NCBI RefSeq assembly: GCF_000801315.1
Contig: NZ_CP010054.1
Span: 2,914,001 to 2,978,000 of the forward strand
From: Hymenobacter sp. DG25B
GTDB taxonomy: Bacteria > Bacteroidota > Bacteroidia > Cytophagales > Hymenobacteraceae
Reading direction: 5' to 3'
Length of the DNA: 64,000 nt
The notes below the pieces were generated by a model. The model was not told the DNA's origin. It searched no databases and was given only the letters and a program-made list of their open reading frames with translations. The translations under genes and the position numbers were made by a program. Positions 26,155-34,935 of this stretch are shown in pieces (position 1 is the first letter of the stretch; each line of letters starts with the position of its first letter).

Positions 26155-26317
26155 CGCGGGGTAATGTGGAGGAGGCAAAAAAATCAATTGGGGCACCAGC
26201 GTCCGTTGCAAAACACAACATAAATATCGTGAAACGGAAATACCGCCGGCCGGGCAAGATACGAGTTGTATCGGGTTACGTTGCCCTCAGCACTCAACTA
26301 GTGTTTACCTTGCCGGC

Positions 26318-26824
26318 ATGAAAAAAATCGGTCTTCTCTCCGATACCCATAGCTACCTGGACGAACGAATCCTGTATCATTTGCGGGACTGCGACGAAAT
26401 CTGGCATGCCGGCGACTTTGGCACGGCGGCCGTGGCCGAGGAGCTGGCTACGGTAGCTCCCCTACGCGGCGTATACGGGAACATTGACGGCCGCGACGTG
26501 CGCCTGACTCAGCCCTTGGTGCAGGCCTTTGAAATAGAGGGCCTGCGCGTGCTCATGACGCACATTGGCGGCTACCCCGGCCACTACAGCCCCGCTGCCC
26601 GCCCCCTGCTGCAACAGCACCGACCGGGCCTGTTCATCAGCGGGCACTCCCATATTCTGAAGGTGATGCCCGACCCCAGGCTGCGGCTGTTGCACCTGAA
26701 CCCCGGCGCGGCCGGCCGCCATGGCTTTCATAAGGTGCGCACGCTGTTGCGCTTTCAGGTAGAAGCCGGGCAGGTGCAGCAGCTGCAGGCCATTGAACTG
26801 GGCCCGCGCACTACGGAGCGGTAA
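26318..26824 (+). CDS. YfcE/MJ0936-type metallophosphoesterase
   Basis: 168 residues. It shows the calcineurin-like motif series: LLSDTHSYLD, WHAGDFG, YGNIDGRD, THIGGYP and SGHSHILK with NPGAAG, i.e. all five metal-ligand blocks of the small YfcE-like phosphodiesterases. It probably hydrolyses phosphodiesters in the cytosol; the physiological substrate is unknown. The start MKKIGLLSDTH is standard for the family. A TTACCTTG box (one mismatch) lies just in front of the ATG, again giving a very short leader. Confidence 0.88.
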   Translation: MKKIGLLSDTHSYLDERILYHLRDCDEIWHAGDFGTAAVAEELATVAPLRGVYGNIDGRDVRLTQPLVQAFEIEGLRVLMTHIGGYPGHYSPAARPLLQQHRPGLFISGHSHILKVMPDPRLRLLHLNPGAAGRHGFHKVRTLLRFQVEAGQVQQLQAIELGPRTTER

Positions 26825-26832
26825 CAAACGCA

Positions 26833-26866
26833 AAAAGCGCCTTTCCCATCCAGGAAAGGCGCTTTT
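26833..26866. terminator. Bidirectional terminator between convergent genes
   Basis: 14-bp perfect stem 26833-26846/26853-26866 with A-run and T-run ends, nine bases after the phosphoesterase stop and 41 before the convergent small gene's stop. Confidence 0.8.
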
Positions 26867-26907
26867 CAACAACTATGTATGCCGACCGACACCGGCGGCG
26901 GACTTAC

Positions 26908-27204
26908 TTACAGGGCAATTTCCGGCTTGGGGTGCTCACCTTCCTGACCATCAGCGTTAACTGGCTTGGTCACGGCTTCGGCATCGTCAAATGCTTCGGC
27001 GTTGGCTTTTACGGTAGCCTTGGCGGTTTTCTCCGACTTAGCAGCAGCTGGCGCAGCAGCACCGCCATTGAAGCGGGCCTTCAGCTCTTCGATGTCCACG
27101 TTCTTCAGAACGGGCGTGAGGAGCAGTTGCTTAATGATGCGCTGCTTGTTGTTTTGACGGGCAATGTTCTTGCGGTGCTTCCGCTTCAGTCGGGTGACGC
27201 TCAT
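26908..27204 (-). CDS. Conserved small basic protein, unknown
   Basis: 98 residues from ATG 27204 (MSVTRLKRKHRKNIARQNNK). The first 45 residues are strongly basic and helical (QRIIKQLLLTPVLKNVDIEELKARF), as in nucleic-acid- or ribosome-associated proteins; the rest is an Ala/Lys/Glu-rich low-complexity tail. The longer frame to 27360 crosses the divergent promoter region and is rejected. A TACTTTTG box at 27249-27242 fits the start. I recognise no named family. Confidence 0.7.
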   Translation of the reverse strand: MSVTRLKRKHRKNIARQNNKQRIIKQLLLTPVLKNVDIEELKARFNGGAAAPAAAKSEKTAKATVKANAEAFDDAEAVTKPVNADGQEGEHPKPEIAL

Positions 27205-27241
27205 ATCCGGGTCGGTTAAAGTCGTTTTAGTAAAGGAGGGG

Positions 27242-27262
27242 CAAAAGTAAGTCTTATTTTTG
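27242..27262. promoter_or_regulatory. Back-to-back -7 boxes of divergent genes
   Basis: TACTTTTG on the minus strand (27249-27242) for the small basic protein and TATTTTTG on the plus strand (27255-27262) for the threonine aldolase. Their -33 regions overlap the other gene's leader, so the two promoters may compete. Confidence 0.6.
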
Positions 27263-27301
27263 AATCCCGAAACCTCCATCCTCAACTCATTAGCTCCTTT
27301 C

Positions 27302-28321
27302 ATGATTGATTTACGCTCCGATACCGTAACCCGCCCCACCCCAGCCATGCTGGAAGCCATGTTTCAGGCCCGGGTGGGCGATGATGTGTATGAAGAAGAC
27401 CCCACGGTAAAAGCGCTGGAAGAAGCCGCTGCCGCCCGCTTTGGCATGGAGGCCGGCCTGTTCTGCCCTTCCGGCACCATGACCAACCAAATTGCCATTA
27501 AGGCCCATACCCAGCCCATGTCGGAGGTTATCTGCGAGCAGACTTCGCATATCTACCTCTGGGAAGTGGGTGGTATTGCGTTTCACTCGGGCGCCTCGGT
27601 GGCGCTGCTGCCCGGCAACCGGGGCCGCCTCACGGCCGCGCAGGTAGAAGCCGCCATCCGTCCCGATGATAACGTGCATTATCCCATCACCCAGCTTATT
27701 TCCCTGGAAAACACCCACAACCGGGGCGGGGGCAGCTGCTATGCGCTGGAAGAAATGGAAGCCATTGCGGAAGTAGCCCGCCGCTACGGCATTCCGCTGC
27801 ACCTGGACGGCGCCCGTATTTTCAACGCCCTGGTAGCCACCGGGCAGGATGCCCGGGCGTATGGCCGCCTGTTTGATACCATTTCCGTGTGCCTGTCCAA
27901 AGGGCTGGGGGCGCCGGTAGGCTCGGTGCTGCTGGGCAGCAAGGCCTTCATTCATAAAACCAAGCGCATTCGCAAGGTAATGGGTGGCGGCATGCGGCAG
28001 GCGGGCTATCTGGCCGCGGCAGGCCTGTATGCGTTGGAAAACAACGTAGAGCGCCTCGCCGATGACCACCGCCGGGCCCGGCAGCTGGGCGAAACGCTGG
28101 CTGCCCAGCCTTATGTGGCTGAGGTACTGCCTGTGGAAACCAACCTGGTTATTTTCCGGCTGCGGGATGAGCAGCCCGCCGGCGCATTCCTGGATTACCT
28201 GAAGCAGCACGGCATCATTGCCTCCTCCTTCGGCCCACAAATGATTCGGTTTGTGACCCACCTGGATGTGACAGACGACATGCTGGCCCGCGTAACAGAG
28301 GCCCTCGGCAACCTGCGCTAA
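27302..28321 (+). CDS. Low-specificity L-threonine aldolase
   Basis: 339 residues from ATG 27302 ([17 protein letters not shown]). It shows the fold-type-I PLP pattern: [47 protein letters not shown] and [14 protein letters not shown], where the Lys binds PLP. It cleaves L-threonine/allo-threonine to glycine and acetaldehyde. A TTG at 27260 extends the frame, but it lies in the promoter box. It is probably monocistronic. Confidence 0.93.
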   Translation: MIDLRSDTVTRPTPAMLEAMFQARVGDDVYEEDPTVKALEEAAAARFGMEAGLFCPSGTMTNQIAIKAHTQPMSEVICEQTSHIYLWEVGGIAFHSGASVALLPGNRGRLTAAQVEAAIRPDDNVHYPITQLISLENTHNRGGGSCYALEEMEAIAEVARRYGIPLHLDGARIFNALVATGQDARAYGRLFDTISVCLSKGLGAPVGSVLLGSKAFIHKTKRIRKVMGGGMRQAGYLAAAGLYALENNVERLADDHRRARQLGETLAAQPYVAEVLPVETNLVIFRLRDEQPAGAFLDYLKQHGIIASSFGPQMIRFVTHLDVTDDMLARVTEALGNLR

Positions 28322-28337
28322 GCCATAGCACAGCCGA

Positions 28338-29510
28338 CTACGGCTGGGCGGAAGCTAATTCCGGTCCGGCCGTAGTTGGCTGCGGGCTTCGCAGCAGAAT
28401 AACAGCCCCAATGCTGGCGGCCATTACCGAACCAGCCAGTACGGCCAGCTTGGCCAGATCTATTAACTCCGGTTGATGGAAGGAAAGCGTGGCAATAAAA
28501 ATGGCCATGGTGAAGCCGATGCCAGCTGTAAATCCCAGCCCCAGCATCTGCAGCCAGCTAACGCCGGTAGGCAACATGGCCTGCCCGCTGCGCACCAGCA
28601 CCCATACACTGAGCACTATGCCCACGGGCTTGCCCACTACCAAACCCAGCATAATACCCAGCCCTAGTGGCGACACAATGTCTACGCCCGTGCCGCCCTT
28701 TAGCATGATGGCCGTATTGCAAAGGGCAAACAGGGGCAGGATAACAAACGTCACGGGGTCGTGCAGGGCATGATACACCCTTCTGAGCTGTTTAACTGGC
28801 GTAACGAAGGCCAACAGTACCCCCGCCACCGTGGCATGCACCCCCGATTTCAGCATACAGAACCAGAGCAATAACCCCAGGATGGCTACCACCCATACCC
28901 AGTCCTCCCGCCAGCGGCCCAGCAGATAAAGCGCCAGCACCAGCCCCGCGGCACTCGCCAGATAAAGCATATGCAGCGTGTGGGTATAGAAAATAGCGAT
29001 AACCACCACTGCCAGCAGATCATCAATGATGGCCAGCGCCGTGAGAAAAACGCGCAAACCAGCCGGCACGCGCGAACCCAGCAGGGCCAGAATACCCAGG
29101 GAAAACGCAATATCAGTAGCGGTAGGAATGGCCCAGCCGGCGGCAGCCGGTGTGCCCCGGGTAAACAGAAAATGGATAAGCGCGGGCATAGCCGCGCCAC
29201 CCACCGCCGCCACCGCCGGCAGCATGGCTTTGCGGGGCTCGGTCAGCTCGCCATCCACCAGCTCGTGCTTGATTTCCAGCCCCACCAAAAAGAAGAAGAT
29301 GGTCATCAGGCCATCATTTATCCAGTGGCTGATGGATTTATGCAGAAAGGACGGCCCTATTTCATGTTCCCAGAAACCAATATAGGCCGGGCCCACCGCT
29401 GTATTGCTGAGCACCAACGACAGAATAGTAGCCCCTATCAGGAGTAAACCGGAAAGACGGCCACCTTCTGCCAGCGCCTGTAGTGGAATGCCACGCGTAA
29501 AAAACTTCAT
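28338..29510 (-). CDS. nhaA: Na+/H+ antiporter NhaA
   Basis: 390 residues and about 12 membrane helices. The conserved NhaA motifs are present: FFFLVGLEIKHEL, GWAIPTATDIAFSLG (Asp of the ion site) and LAIIDDLLAVVVIA with the twin Asp that bind Na+/H+. It exchanges external protons for internal sodium and protects against alkaline or salt stress. It is convergent with the aldolase, 17 bases apart. It starts at ATG 29510. Confidence 0.95.
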   Translation of the reverse strand: MKFFTRGIPLQALAEGGRLSGLLLIGATILSLVLSNTAVGPAYIGFWEHEIGPSFLHKSISHWINDGLMTIFFFLVGLEIKHELVDGELTEPRKAMLPAVAAVGGAAMPALIHFLFTRGTPAAAGWAIPTATDIAFSLGILALLGSRVPAGLRVFLTALAIIDDLLAVVVIAIFYTHTLHMLYLASAAGLVLALYLLGRWREDWVWVVAILGLLLWFCMLKSGVHATVAGVLLAFVTPVKQLRRVYHALHDPVTFVILPLFALCNTAIMLKGGTGVDIVSPLGLGIMLGLVVGKPVGIVLSVWVLVRSGQAMLPTGVSWLQMLGLGFTAGIGFTMAIFIATLSFHQPELIDLAKLAVLAGSVMAASIGAVILLRSPQPTTAGPELASAQP

Positions 29511-29627
29511 GAGCGCAAATTACTACTCCTGCCCTAAATTATGACAGGAGTCCGGAGGGCCGGCAGCAGGCGCCTAACGGGTGCGGTGTTATTTCCATGT
29601 GGAATCTTTTCCTTACTTGCCAGCCGT

Positions 29628-30278
29628 ATGAACTTGTTTATTGTGGGCGATGTGCACGGCTGCTACTACAGCTTTCTGGAGGTGCTGCAGCACTGGAAAC
29701 CAGCGGAGGAGCTCCTGCTTCAGGTAGGCGACCTGGTAGACCGTGGCCGCTTCGCGCCGGAAACCGTGCAGGTGGCCCTGGAGCTAAGCGAGAAGTACCC
29801 GGCGCAGACTGTATTCCTGAAAGGCAACCACGAAGCGGGCATGCTGCTGCATTATGGCCCTACCGGCCCCCACCCCAACTGGCTGAGCTGGGGCGGCCGC
29901 TCCACCAAGCAGCAGTACCAACTGCATCCGGGCTGGCTGGCCCCGCACCTGGCGTGGCTTTCTGAGCGGCCCTTGTTCTGGGAGAATGAGCAGGTGCTGG
30001 TCAGCCATGCCGGCTTGGCCGATACCCCCGACCCCATGAATGAGAACAACCCCGACGGGATTCTCTGGCGCCGCGGCCCCCTGCGCAACGTGGGCAAGCT
30101 GCAGGTCATTGGCCACACGCCCACTAAGGGTGCGCCTGCGTTTGATGCCAAGGCCAATGCGCTTTACATTGATACCGGGGCCTGTTTTGGGCAGGGCCTC
30201 TCGGCCGTGCGGATCAGCGCCGCCGGCCAGCAGCTGGAAACTATCTTCGTACCCACTCACCAGGCCGACGTTGGCTGA
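29628..30278 (+). CDS. Serine/threonine-type (PPP family) metallophosphoesterase
   Basis: 216 residues from ATG 29628 (MNLFIVGDVHGCYYSF); the upstream frame to 29541 lacks conserved sequence. Diagnostic PPP motifs are present: GDVHGC, GDLVDRG, LKGNHE, and later VIGHTPT. It resembles the bacterial PrpE/ApaH-like phosphatases acting on phosphoproteins or dinucleoside polyphosphates. The glycosylase gene follows 15 bases downstream, probably in the same transcript. Confidence 0.88.
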   Translation: MNLFIVGDVHGCYYSFLEVLQHWKPAEELLLQVGDLVDRGRFAPETVQVALELSEKYPAQTVFLKGNHEAGMLLHYGPTGPHPNWLSWGGRSTKQQYQLHPGWLAPHLAWLSERPLFWENEQVLVSHAGLADTPDPMNENNPDGILWRRGPLRNVGKLQVIGHTPTKGAPAFDAKANALYIDTGACFGQGLSAVRISAAGQQLETIFVPTHQADVG

Positions 30279-30293
30279 TTCTACTTGTTGCTG

Positions 30294-30902
30294 ATGGCTG
30301 CTGACCCTATTCACCATCTTTCCCAGGCCGATCCGGTGCTGGCGGGCCTGATCCGGCAGGGGCGGCCCATTGCGCCCAGCGCCCACGAGGATTTATACCT
30401 GGCGCTGCTCAGAGCCATTGTGTCTCAGCAGATTTCCACCAAAGCCGCGGCCGCCATCTGGCGCAAGGTGCAGGCCCTGTTCCCGCCCGATGGCTACCCC
30501 GAGCCGGCCGCCATCCTGGCCATGTCGGATGAGGATTTGCGGGCGGCGGGCATCTCGCGCCAGAAGGCCGGCTACCTGCGGGCCATTGCCGAGTTTGCCC
30601 AGCGCGACCAGCTCGACCACAGCTACCTCAGCCAGCTGGATGCCGATGCCTTTACCCAACACCTGACCCAGATAAAAGGTGTGGGCCGCTGGACGGCGCA
30701 AATGCTGCAGATGTTTGCCCTGGACCAGCCCGATGTGTTTCCGGAAGGCGACCTGGGCATCCAAAACGCCATGCGCCGCCACTACGGCCTGCAGGAAACC
30801 GGCCGGGCCCTGCACCAGCGCATGACGCAAATTGCCGAGGCCTGGCGCCCCCACCGCACCCTGGCCAGCAAGTATTTGTGGCAGTCGTTGGATAATCAGT
30901 AA
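30294..30902 (+). CDS. AlkA-like DNA-3-methyladenine glycosylase (HhH-GPD)
   Basis: 202 residues from ATG 30294; a TTG at 30285 is also in frame. It shows the N-terminal AIVSQQIS helix, then the helix-hairpin-helix LTQIKGVGRWTAQMLQMFAL and the catalytic Asp in VFPEGDLGIQNAMRRHY. It excises alkylated bases in base-excision repair. Size is that of the compact AlkA-type enzymes without the N-terminal TBP-like domain. Confidence 0.9.
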   Translation: MAADPIHHLSQADPVLAGLIRQGRPIAPSAHEDLYLALLRAIVSQQISTKAAAAIWRKVQALFPPDGYPEPAAILAMSDEDLRAAGISRQKAGYLRAIAEFAQRDQLDHSYLSQLDADAFTQHLTQIKGVGRWTAQMLQMFALDQPDVFPEGDLGIQNAMRRHYGLQETGRALHQRMTQIAEAWRPHRTLASKYLWQSLDNQ

Positions 30903-30904
30903 AA

Positions 30905-31016
30905 GGTGAGCTTGTGAAGTGGTGAGATGGTGAGTTTGACGTTCCGCTTGCGCAAACCGCGCGTATTGCACAACAAACTCACCATTTCACCACCTCACCA
31001 TTTTACTATCTCACCT
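30905..31016. repeat. GGTGA-type imperfect palindrome
   Basis: The left arm (about 30905-30940) repeats GGTGAG/TGGTGAGATGG words; the right arm (about 30970-31016) has the complementary CTCACCATTTCACC units. It lies between convergent genes and runs into the last codons of the DUF58 gene. Related to 24337-24420 and the outer arms of 2248-2445. Confidence 0.65.
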
Positions 31017-31920
31017 TACCCCGCTTCATCATGTAGGCGTACAGCACTTTATCAAACGGCTCCCGGATATCCACCGGCACAAAATCAATCTTAAACTGTC
31101 CGCAGCGCAGGGCCAACTCCTGCTCATAGCGCCGCATGGCGGCCTGGTATTGCTCCCGCACTTGCGCCGGCTGCAGCTTAATGGTTTCGCCGGTTTCCAC
31201 GTCCTCAAACAGGTAAGGCCGGTCCTGGAAGGCAAAGTCCGACTCCGTGGCGCGGTCCATCACGTGGAATAGCAGCACCTCATGCTGCTGGTGGCGCAGG
31301 TGCTGCAGGGCGGCTAGAGCCTGTGTTTGCTCCTCGGGGGCGCGGCCCAGCATATCGCTGAAAATGATAACCAGGGAGCGTTTCGGGATTTGCTGCGCGA
31401 TGGTGTGAATCACGCCAGCCACATCGGTGGGGCGGCGCTGCACGGGGCGCTCCAGGAGTTGCTGCAGGGTGAGCAGCAGGGTGTGCCGGTGGGTGCTGGT
31501 AGAGCGCACGGGCGTTTGCAGCTCCACCTGGTCGGCGAAGGTGACGAGGCCCACGGCGTCGCGCTGCTTTTGCAGGAGCGTGGCCAGGGCCGCCGCGCAC
31601 AGCACGGAAAAGCGCAGCTTGTCGTGGCCGGGACTGGGGTAGTACATGCTGGGGCTTACATCCAGCAGCAGGTGGCAGCGCAGGTTGGTTTCCTCTTCGT
31701 AGCGCTTCACAAAGAGCTTATCGGTGCGGGCAAATACTTTCCAGTCCAGGTGACGGGTGCTTTCGCCGGGGTTGTAGAGCCGGTGCTCCGAGAATTCCAC
31801 GGAAAAGCCGTGGTAGGGCGACTGGTGCAGGCCCGTAATAAAGCCTTCTACCAGCTGCCGGGCCAGAAATTCCAGGTTCTCAAAAGAGCGGATAGCAGCT
31901 AGGTCAATGGATTGGGCCAT
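31006..31920 (-). CDS. DUF58 domain protein (vWA-like)
   Basis: 304 residues. The DUF58 core includes EFSEHRLYNPGESTRHLDWK, LLLDVSPSMYYP (MIDAS-like DxSxS) and SLVIIFSDMLG. In Bacteroidota such proteins are usually encoded beside a MoxR ATPase and aerotolerance (Bat) proteins, but none is adjacent here. They are thought to act in metal insertion or protein assembly near the membrane. The last codons overlap the palindromic repeat, so the C-terminus YMMKRGKVR is partly repeat-derived. Confidence 0.85.
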   Translation of the reverse strand: MAQSIDLAAIRSFENLEFLARQLVEGFITGLHQSPYHGFSVEFSEHRLYNPGESTRHLDWKVFARTDKLFVKRYEEETNLRCHLLLDVSPSMYYPSPGHDKLRFSVLCAAALATLLQKQRDAVGLVTFADQVELQTPVRSTSTHRHTLLLTLQQLLERPVQRRPTDVAGVIHTIAQQIPKRSLVIIFSDMLGRAPEEQTQALAALQHLRHQQHEVLLFHVMDRATESDFAFQDRPYLFEDVETGETIKLQPAQVREQYQAAMRRYEQELALRCGQFKIDFVPVDIREPFDKVLYAYMMKRGKVR

Positions 31921-32184
31921 GGGTCAGGCATTAAAATCAGTCAAAAGCGAAAGATAGGCAGCCGGAGTATGTCTGCCTTATTTCATCAACGCATAAGCCC
32001 CACAAAAGCTGCGTGCGATGCTGCCCGGCAGGCTTCTTTCTTCTGGCCCTGCTACTTACAAACGGCCCGGGCAGTAGGCAGCTATAGGAAAAGCGCGACT
32101 TAAAATTTTTATATCTACAGATAAGTGGTTACTTTGTCCTGAAATTCAAACATCTTGGAATAAATCAACTCTATTGTAGCCACC

Positions 32185-32517
32185 GTGGAAGACCGTCACG
32201 ATCAGGAAGAAATCTACTCTCAACGTATTAAAGCCGGCAAGCGCACGTACTTCTTCGACGTGAAAGCCACCCGCGGACAGGACTATTATCTCACCATTAC
32301 GGAGAGCAAACGCAAGCTGCGCGACGACGATACTTTCTCGTATGAGAAACACAAAATCTTCCTATATAAAGAAGATTTTATCAAGTTTGTCGATGCCCTG
32401 CAGGACGCCGTGGATTATGTGCGGGAAGAGCTGCTGACCGAGGAAGAAGTAGCCGAGTTGGACCGCCCCCGGCAGTACGAAGGCGACTCATTTAACCGCA
32501 GCGAAGACAACTTTTAA
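32185..32517 (+). CDS. DUF3276 / PUR-alpha-like protein
   Basis: 110 residues from GTG 32185. The PUR-type domain covers residues 9-75: EIYSQRIKAGKRTYFFDVK, DYYLTITESKRK and HKIFLYKEDFIKFVDAL, matching the single-PUR bacterial proteins described in spirochaetes and Bacteroidota that bind RNA or ssDNA. The C-terminal tail is acidic (LLTEEEVAELD). A near-consensus TTACTTTG box lies at 32129-32136. It may be a nucleic-acid-binding regulator; targets are unknown. The 264 bases upstream hold no other gene. Confidence 0.85.
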   Translation: MEDRHDQEEIYSQRIKAGKRTYFFDVKATRGQDYYLTITESKRKLRDDDTFSYEKHKIFLYKEDFIKFVDALQDAVDYVREELLTEEEVAELDRPRQYEGDSFNRSEDNF

Positions 32518-32574
32518 CCCCACCGCCTAGCGAAGCACTGCTTACTCTCCTCATTTCATTTGCAACCCCCTTTT

Positions 32575-32612
32575 AGCGGCGCGCCCGGTTTTACCGTGGC
32601 GCGCCGCTTTGT
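32575..32612 (+). terminator. Hairpin terminator after DUF3276
   Basis: 11-bp GC-rich stem 32575-32585/32598-32608 followed by TTTGTT. It lies 58 bases past the stop. Confidence 0.6.
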
Positions 32613-32674
32613 TAGGTTCTGACCGGCTGGTGGGCTGTTTTCTAAAACAGGCAGCAAAGCCGCCCAAAACGCCC

Positions 32675-32682
32675 TACCTTTG
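32675..32682 (+). promoter_or_regulatory. Promoter -7 box of ychF
   Basis: TACCTTTG, an exact TAnnTTTG match, 63 bases before the ychF ATG. No clear -33 element was identified. Confidence 0.55.
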
Positions 32683-32689
32683 CCCCGGG

Positions 32690-32744
32690 AATGGCGTTAT
32701 GGACTTCATTCCTCATTCTTAATTCTTCATTACTAATTAAAACC
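32690..32744. repeat. Imperfect ATTCTTCATT-type repeat in the ychF leader
   Basis: GGAATG...CATTCC pairs at the ends of 32688-32712, followed by tandem-like TCATTCTTAATTCTTCATTA words. It resembles the menD leader element at 61497-61580 in word content and position. Confidence 0.4.
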
Positions 32745-33845
32745 ATGGGTCTTCGCTGCGGTATCGTCGGTTTGCCGAACGTGGGCAAATCCACGCTGTT
32801 CAACGCTCTTTCGAACGCCAAGGCCGAATCGGCCAACTACCCGTTCTGCACCATTGAGCCCAACGTGGGCGTGATTACCGTGCCCGATGAGCGCCTGCAG
32901 ATTCTGGAAGCACTGGTGAACCCCAAGCGCGTGCTGCCCACCATTATTGAATTTGTGGACATTGCCGGGCTGGTAAAAGGCGCTTCCAAAGGCGAAGGTC
33001 TGGGCAATAAATTCCTGGCCAACATCCGGGAGGTAGATGCCATCATTCACGTGGTGCGCTGCTTTGATGACCCCAACATTGTGCACGTGGCGGGCGGTGT
33101 AGACCCCGTGTTCGATAAGGACGTTATCGACACGGAGTTGCAGCTGAAGGATCTGGAAAGCATCGATAAGAAGCTGGCCAAATCAGAGCGCAGCGCCAAA
33201 GCCGGTGATGCCGTAGCCAAGAAAGAAGTAGTGGTGCTGCAGCGTTTTAAAGCTGCGCTGGAAGCCGGGCAGAATGCCCGCGCCGTAACGGCCAGCGAAG
33301 ATGAGCTGGAGGCCGTGGCTGATCTGCAGCTGCTCACCATTAAGCCCGTTATCTACGTGGCCAACGTGGACGAGGCCAGCATTGCCACCGATGGCAACAA
33401 GCACGTAAATGCCCTGCGGGAGCATGTGAAGGCTGAAAATGCGCAGGTAGTTCTGGTTTCGGCTGCTATTGAGGCGCAGATTGCGGACATGGAAGACCCT
33501 GAGGAAAAGGAAATGTTCCTGGGCGAGTACGGCCTCACGGAGTCAGGCCTGAACAAGCTCATCCGGGCCAGCTACGAGCTGCTGAACCTGATTACTTACT
33601 TTACCGCCGGCGTACAGGAAGTACGCGCCTGGACCATTCACCGCGGCGACAAAGCCCCCGCGGCCGCCGGTGTCATCCACTCCGACTTCGAGAAAGGCTT
33701 CATCCGCGCCGAGGTGATTAAGCTGGCCGATTACCAGGAATACAAAACCGAAGTGAAAATCAAGGAAGCCGGTAAGATGGCCGTGGAAGGCAAAGAATAC
33801 GTGGTGCAGGATGGCGACATTATGCACTTCCGCTTTAACGTGTAG
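32745..33845 (+). CDS. ychF: Ribosome-associated ATPase YchF
   Basis: 366 residues from ATG 32745 ([20 protein letters not shown]); the frame upstream lies in a leader repeat. Walker A is GLPNVGKST, switch region [17 protein letters not shown], the NVDE variant of the G4 motif gives ATP specificity, and the C-terminal TGS domain is present ([30 protein letters not shown], written here in parts: [11 protein letters not shown] and IHSDFEKGF). It is an Obg-family P-loop NTPase implicated in translation and stress responses. Confidence 0.95.
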   Translation: MGLRCGIVGLPNVGKSTLFNALSNAKAESANYPFCTIEPNVGVITVPDERLQILEALVNPKRVLPTIIEFVDIAGLVKGASKGEGLGNKFLANIREVDAIIHVVRCFDDPNIVHVAGGVDPVFDKDVIDTELQLKDLESIDKKLAKSERSAKAGDAVAKKEVVVLQRFKAALEAGQNARAVTASEDELEAVADLQLLTIKPVIYVANVDEASIATDGNKHVNALREHVKAENAQVVLVSAAIEAQIADMEDPEEKEMFLGEYGLTESGLNKLIRASYELLNLITYFTAGVQEVRAWTIHRGDKAPAAAGVIHSDFEKGFIRAEVIKLADYQEYKTEVKIKEAGKMAVEGKEYVVQDGDIMHFRFNV

Positions 33846-33887
33846 TAGACTTTCGACACAGATTGTCGAAGCATTATAGTACTACAG

Positions 33888-33919
33888 ACGCCCCGCCCGG
33901 ATGCCGAGCGGGGCGTTTG
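33888..33919 (+). terminator. Intrinsic terminator of ychF
   Basis: 9-bp stem ACGCCCCGC/GCGGGGCGT (33888-33896/33908-33916) followed by TTT. Confidence 0.75.
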
Positions 33920-34069
33920 TGGTATATAGGCTGATACACTGCACTCTTTCCAAACGCTGGGGCGCAAATCTTACCCCTGCCCATGTCCCGGCCTGGCTAT
34001 CTGCCGTATAGAACAAGATGTAGGAGAGGCAGGCGCCTTACCTGCCAGGTATTCTTTATCCGGGCTTTC

Positions 34070-34834
34070 ATGGCGGCATCCAAGCATCATTTTCTGGCTG
34101 AAACCGGGGGAATGGCCCGCTTTGTGTGGCGCTTTTTCCGGGAGGTGTTCCGTCCGCGCTATGAGGTGCAGGAGTTTCTGTACCAGTGCTATGTGGTGGG
34201 CTACCAGTCGTTGCCCTTGGTCAGCATCACGGGTTTTATCATGGGGCTGGTACTCACGCTGCGCCTCCACCCTACTATGGTCACGTTTGGAGCGGAGTCC
34301 TGGATTCCGGCCATGGCCGGGCTCACCATCATCCGCGAAGTGGCGCCACTGATTTCCGCATTAATGGTAGCCGGTAAAGTCAGCTCAGATATGGGCGCTG
34401 AGCTGGGCGCCATGCGCGTTTCAGAGCAGATTGATGCCATGGAAGTATCAGGCTCTAACCCCTTTAAGTATCTGGTAGTGACGCGGGTACTGGCTACCAC
34501 CCTTATGATGCCTATACTTTCTATTCTGGCGGCAACTATTGGACTGTATGCGGCCTACCTGGGCGTGAATATGCACACAGTAACTCCCCTGCTGATGTTC
34601 ACGAATGACATTCTGAAGCCCCTCACATTTGGCGACGTGCTGCCGGCCTTACTGAAAACCTTCTTTTTCGGCTTCGCCATTGGCATCATTGGCTGTTACA
34701 AGGGCTACTACTGCCAGGAAGGAACGGAGGGAGTGGGCCGTGCCGCCAACTCGGCCGTAGTGGTGTCGTCGCTGGTGATTTTTGTACTGGATTTGCTGGC
34801 CGTCCAAATCAGCACCCTTTTGGGCTATAATTAG
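34070..34834 (+). CDS. MlaE-family lipid ABC transporter permease
   Basis: 254 residues from ATG 34070; an in-frame ATG at 33983 adds 29 Arg-rich residues and is less likely. It has the MlaE pattern VSITGFIMGLVLTLR, GLTIIREVAPLISALMVAGKVSS, ELGAMRVSEQIDAMEVSG and YKGYYCQEGTEGVGRA. It is the inner-membrane permease of an MCE-type transporter that moves phospholipids between membranes. The expected MlaF ATPase and MlaD substrate-binding genes are not next to it; an M48 protease gene lies convergent downstream. Confidence 0.88.
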   Translation: MAASKHHFLAETGGMARFVWRFFREVFRPRYEVQEFLYQCYVVGYQSLPLVSITGFIMGLVLTLRLHPTMVTFGAESWIPAMAGLTIIREVAPLISALMVAGKVSSDMGAELGAMRVSEQIDAMEVSGSNPFKYLVVTRVLATTLMMPILSILAATIGLYAAYLGVNMHTVTPLLMFTNDILKPLTFGDVLPALLKTFFFGFAIGIIGCYKGYYCQEGTEGVGRAANSAVVVSSLVIFVLDLLAVQISTLLGYN

Positions 34835-34868
34835 CCCGCCCGGTATTGCTTCTCACAATCGATGTAAA

Positions 34869-34919
34869 TAATTGAGCCCCTGCGGCTTCCTATATCGGGA
34901 ATTCGCAGGGGCTCAATTA
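34869..34919. terminator. Bidirectional hairpin between convergent genes
   Basis: 16-bp perfect stem (34869-34884/34904-34919) of TAATTGAGCCCCTGCG type, 35 bases after mlaE and 17 before the M48 stop. Confidence 0.7.
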
Positions 34920-34935
34920 CATATCAGGGCAGTTT

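Noticed and set aside
31921..32184. A small plus-strand gene between DUF58 and DUF3276
   Set aside because: The short frame at 31912-32103 overlaps the DUF58 start, has no conserved features and its composition is Arg/Ala-rich; considered spurious.
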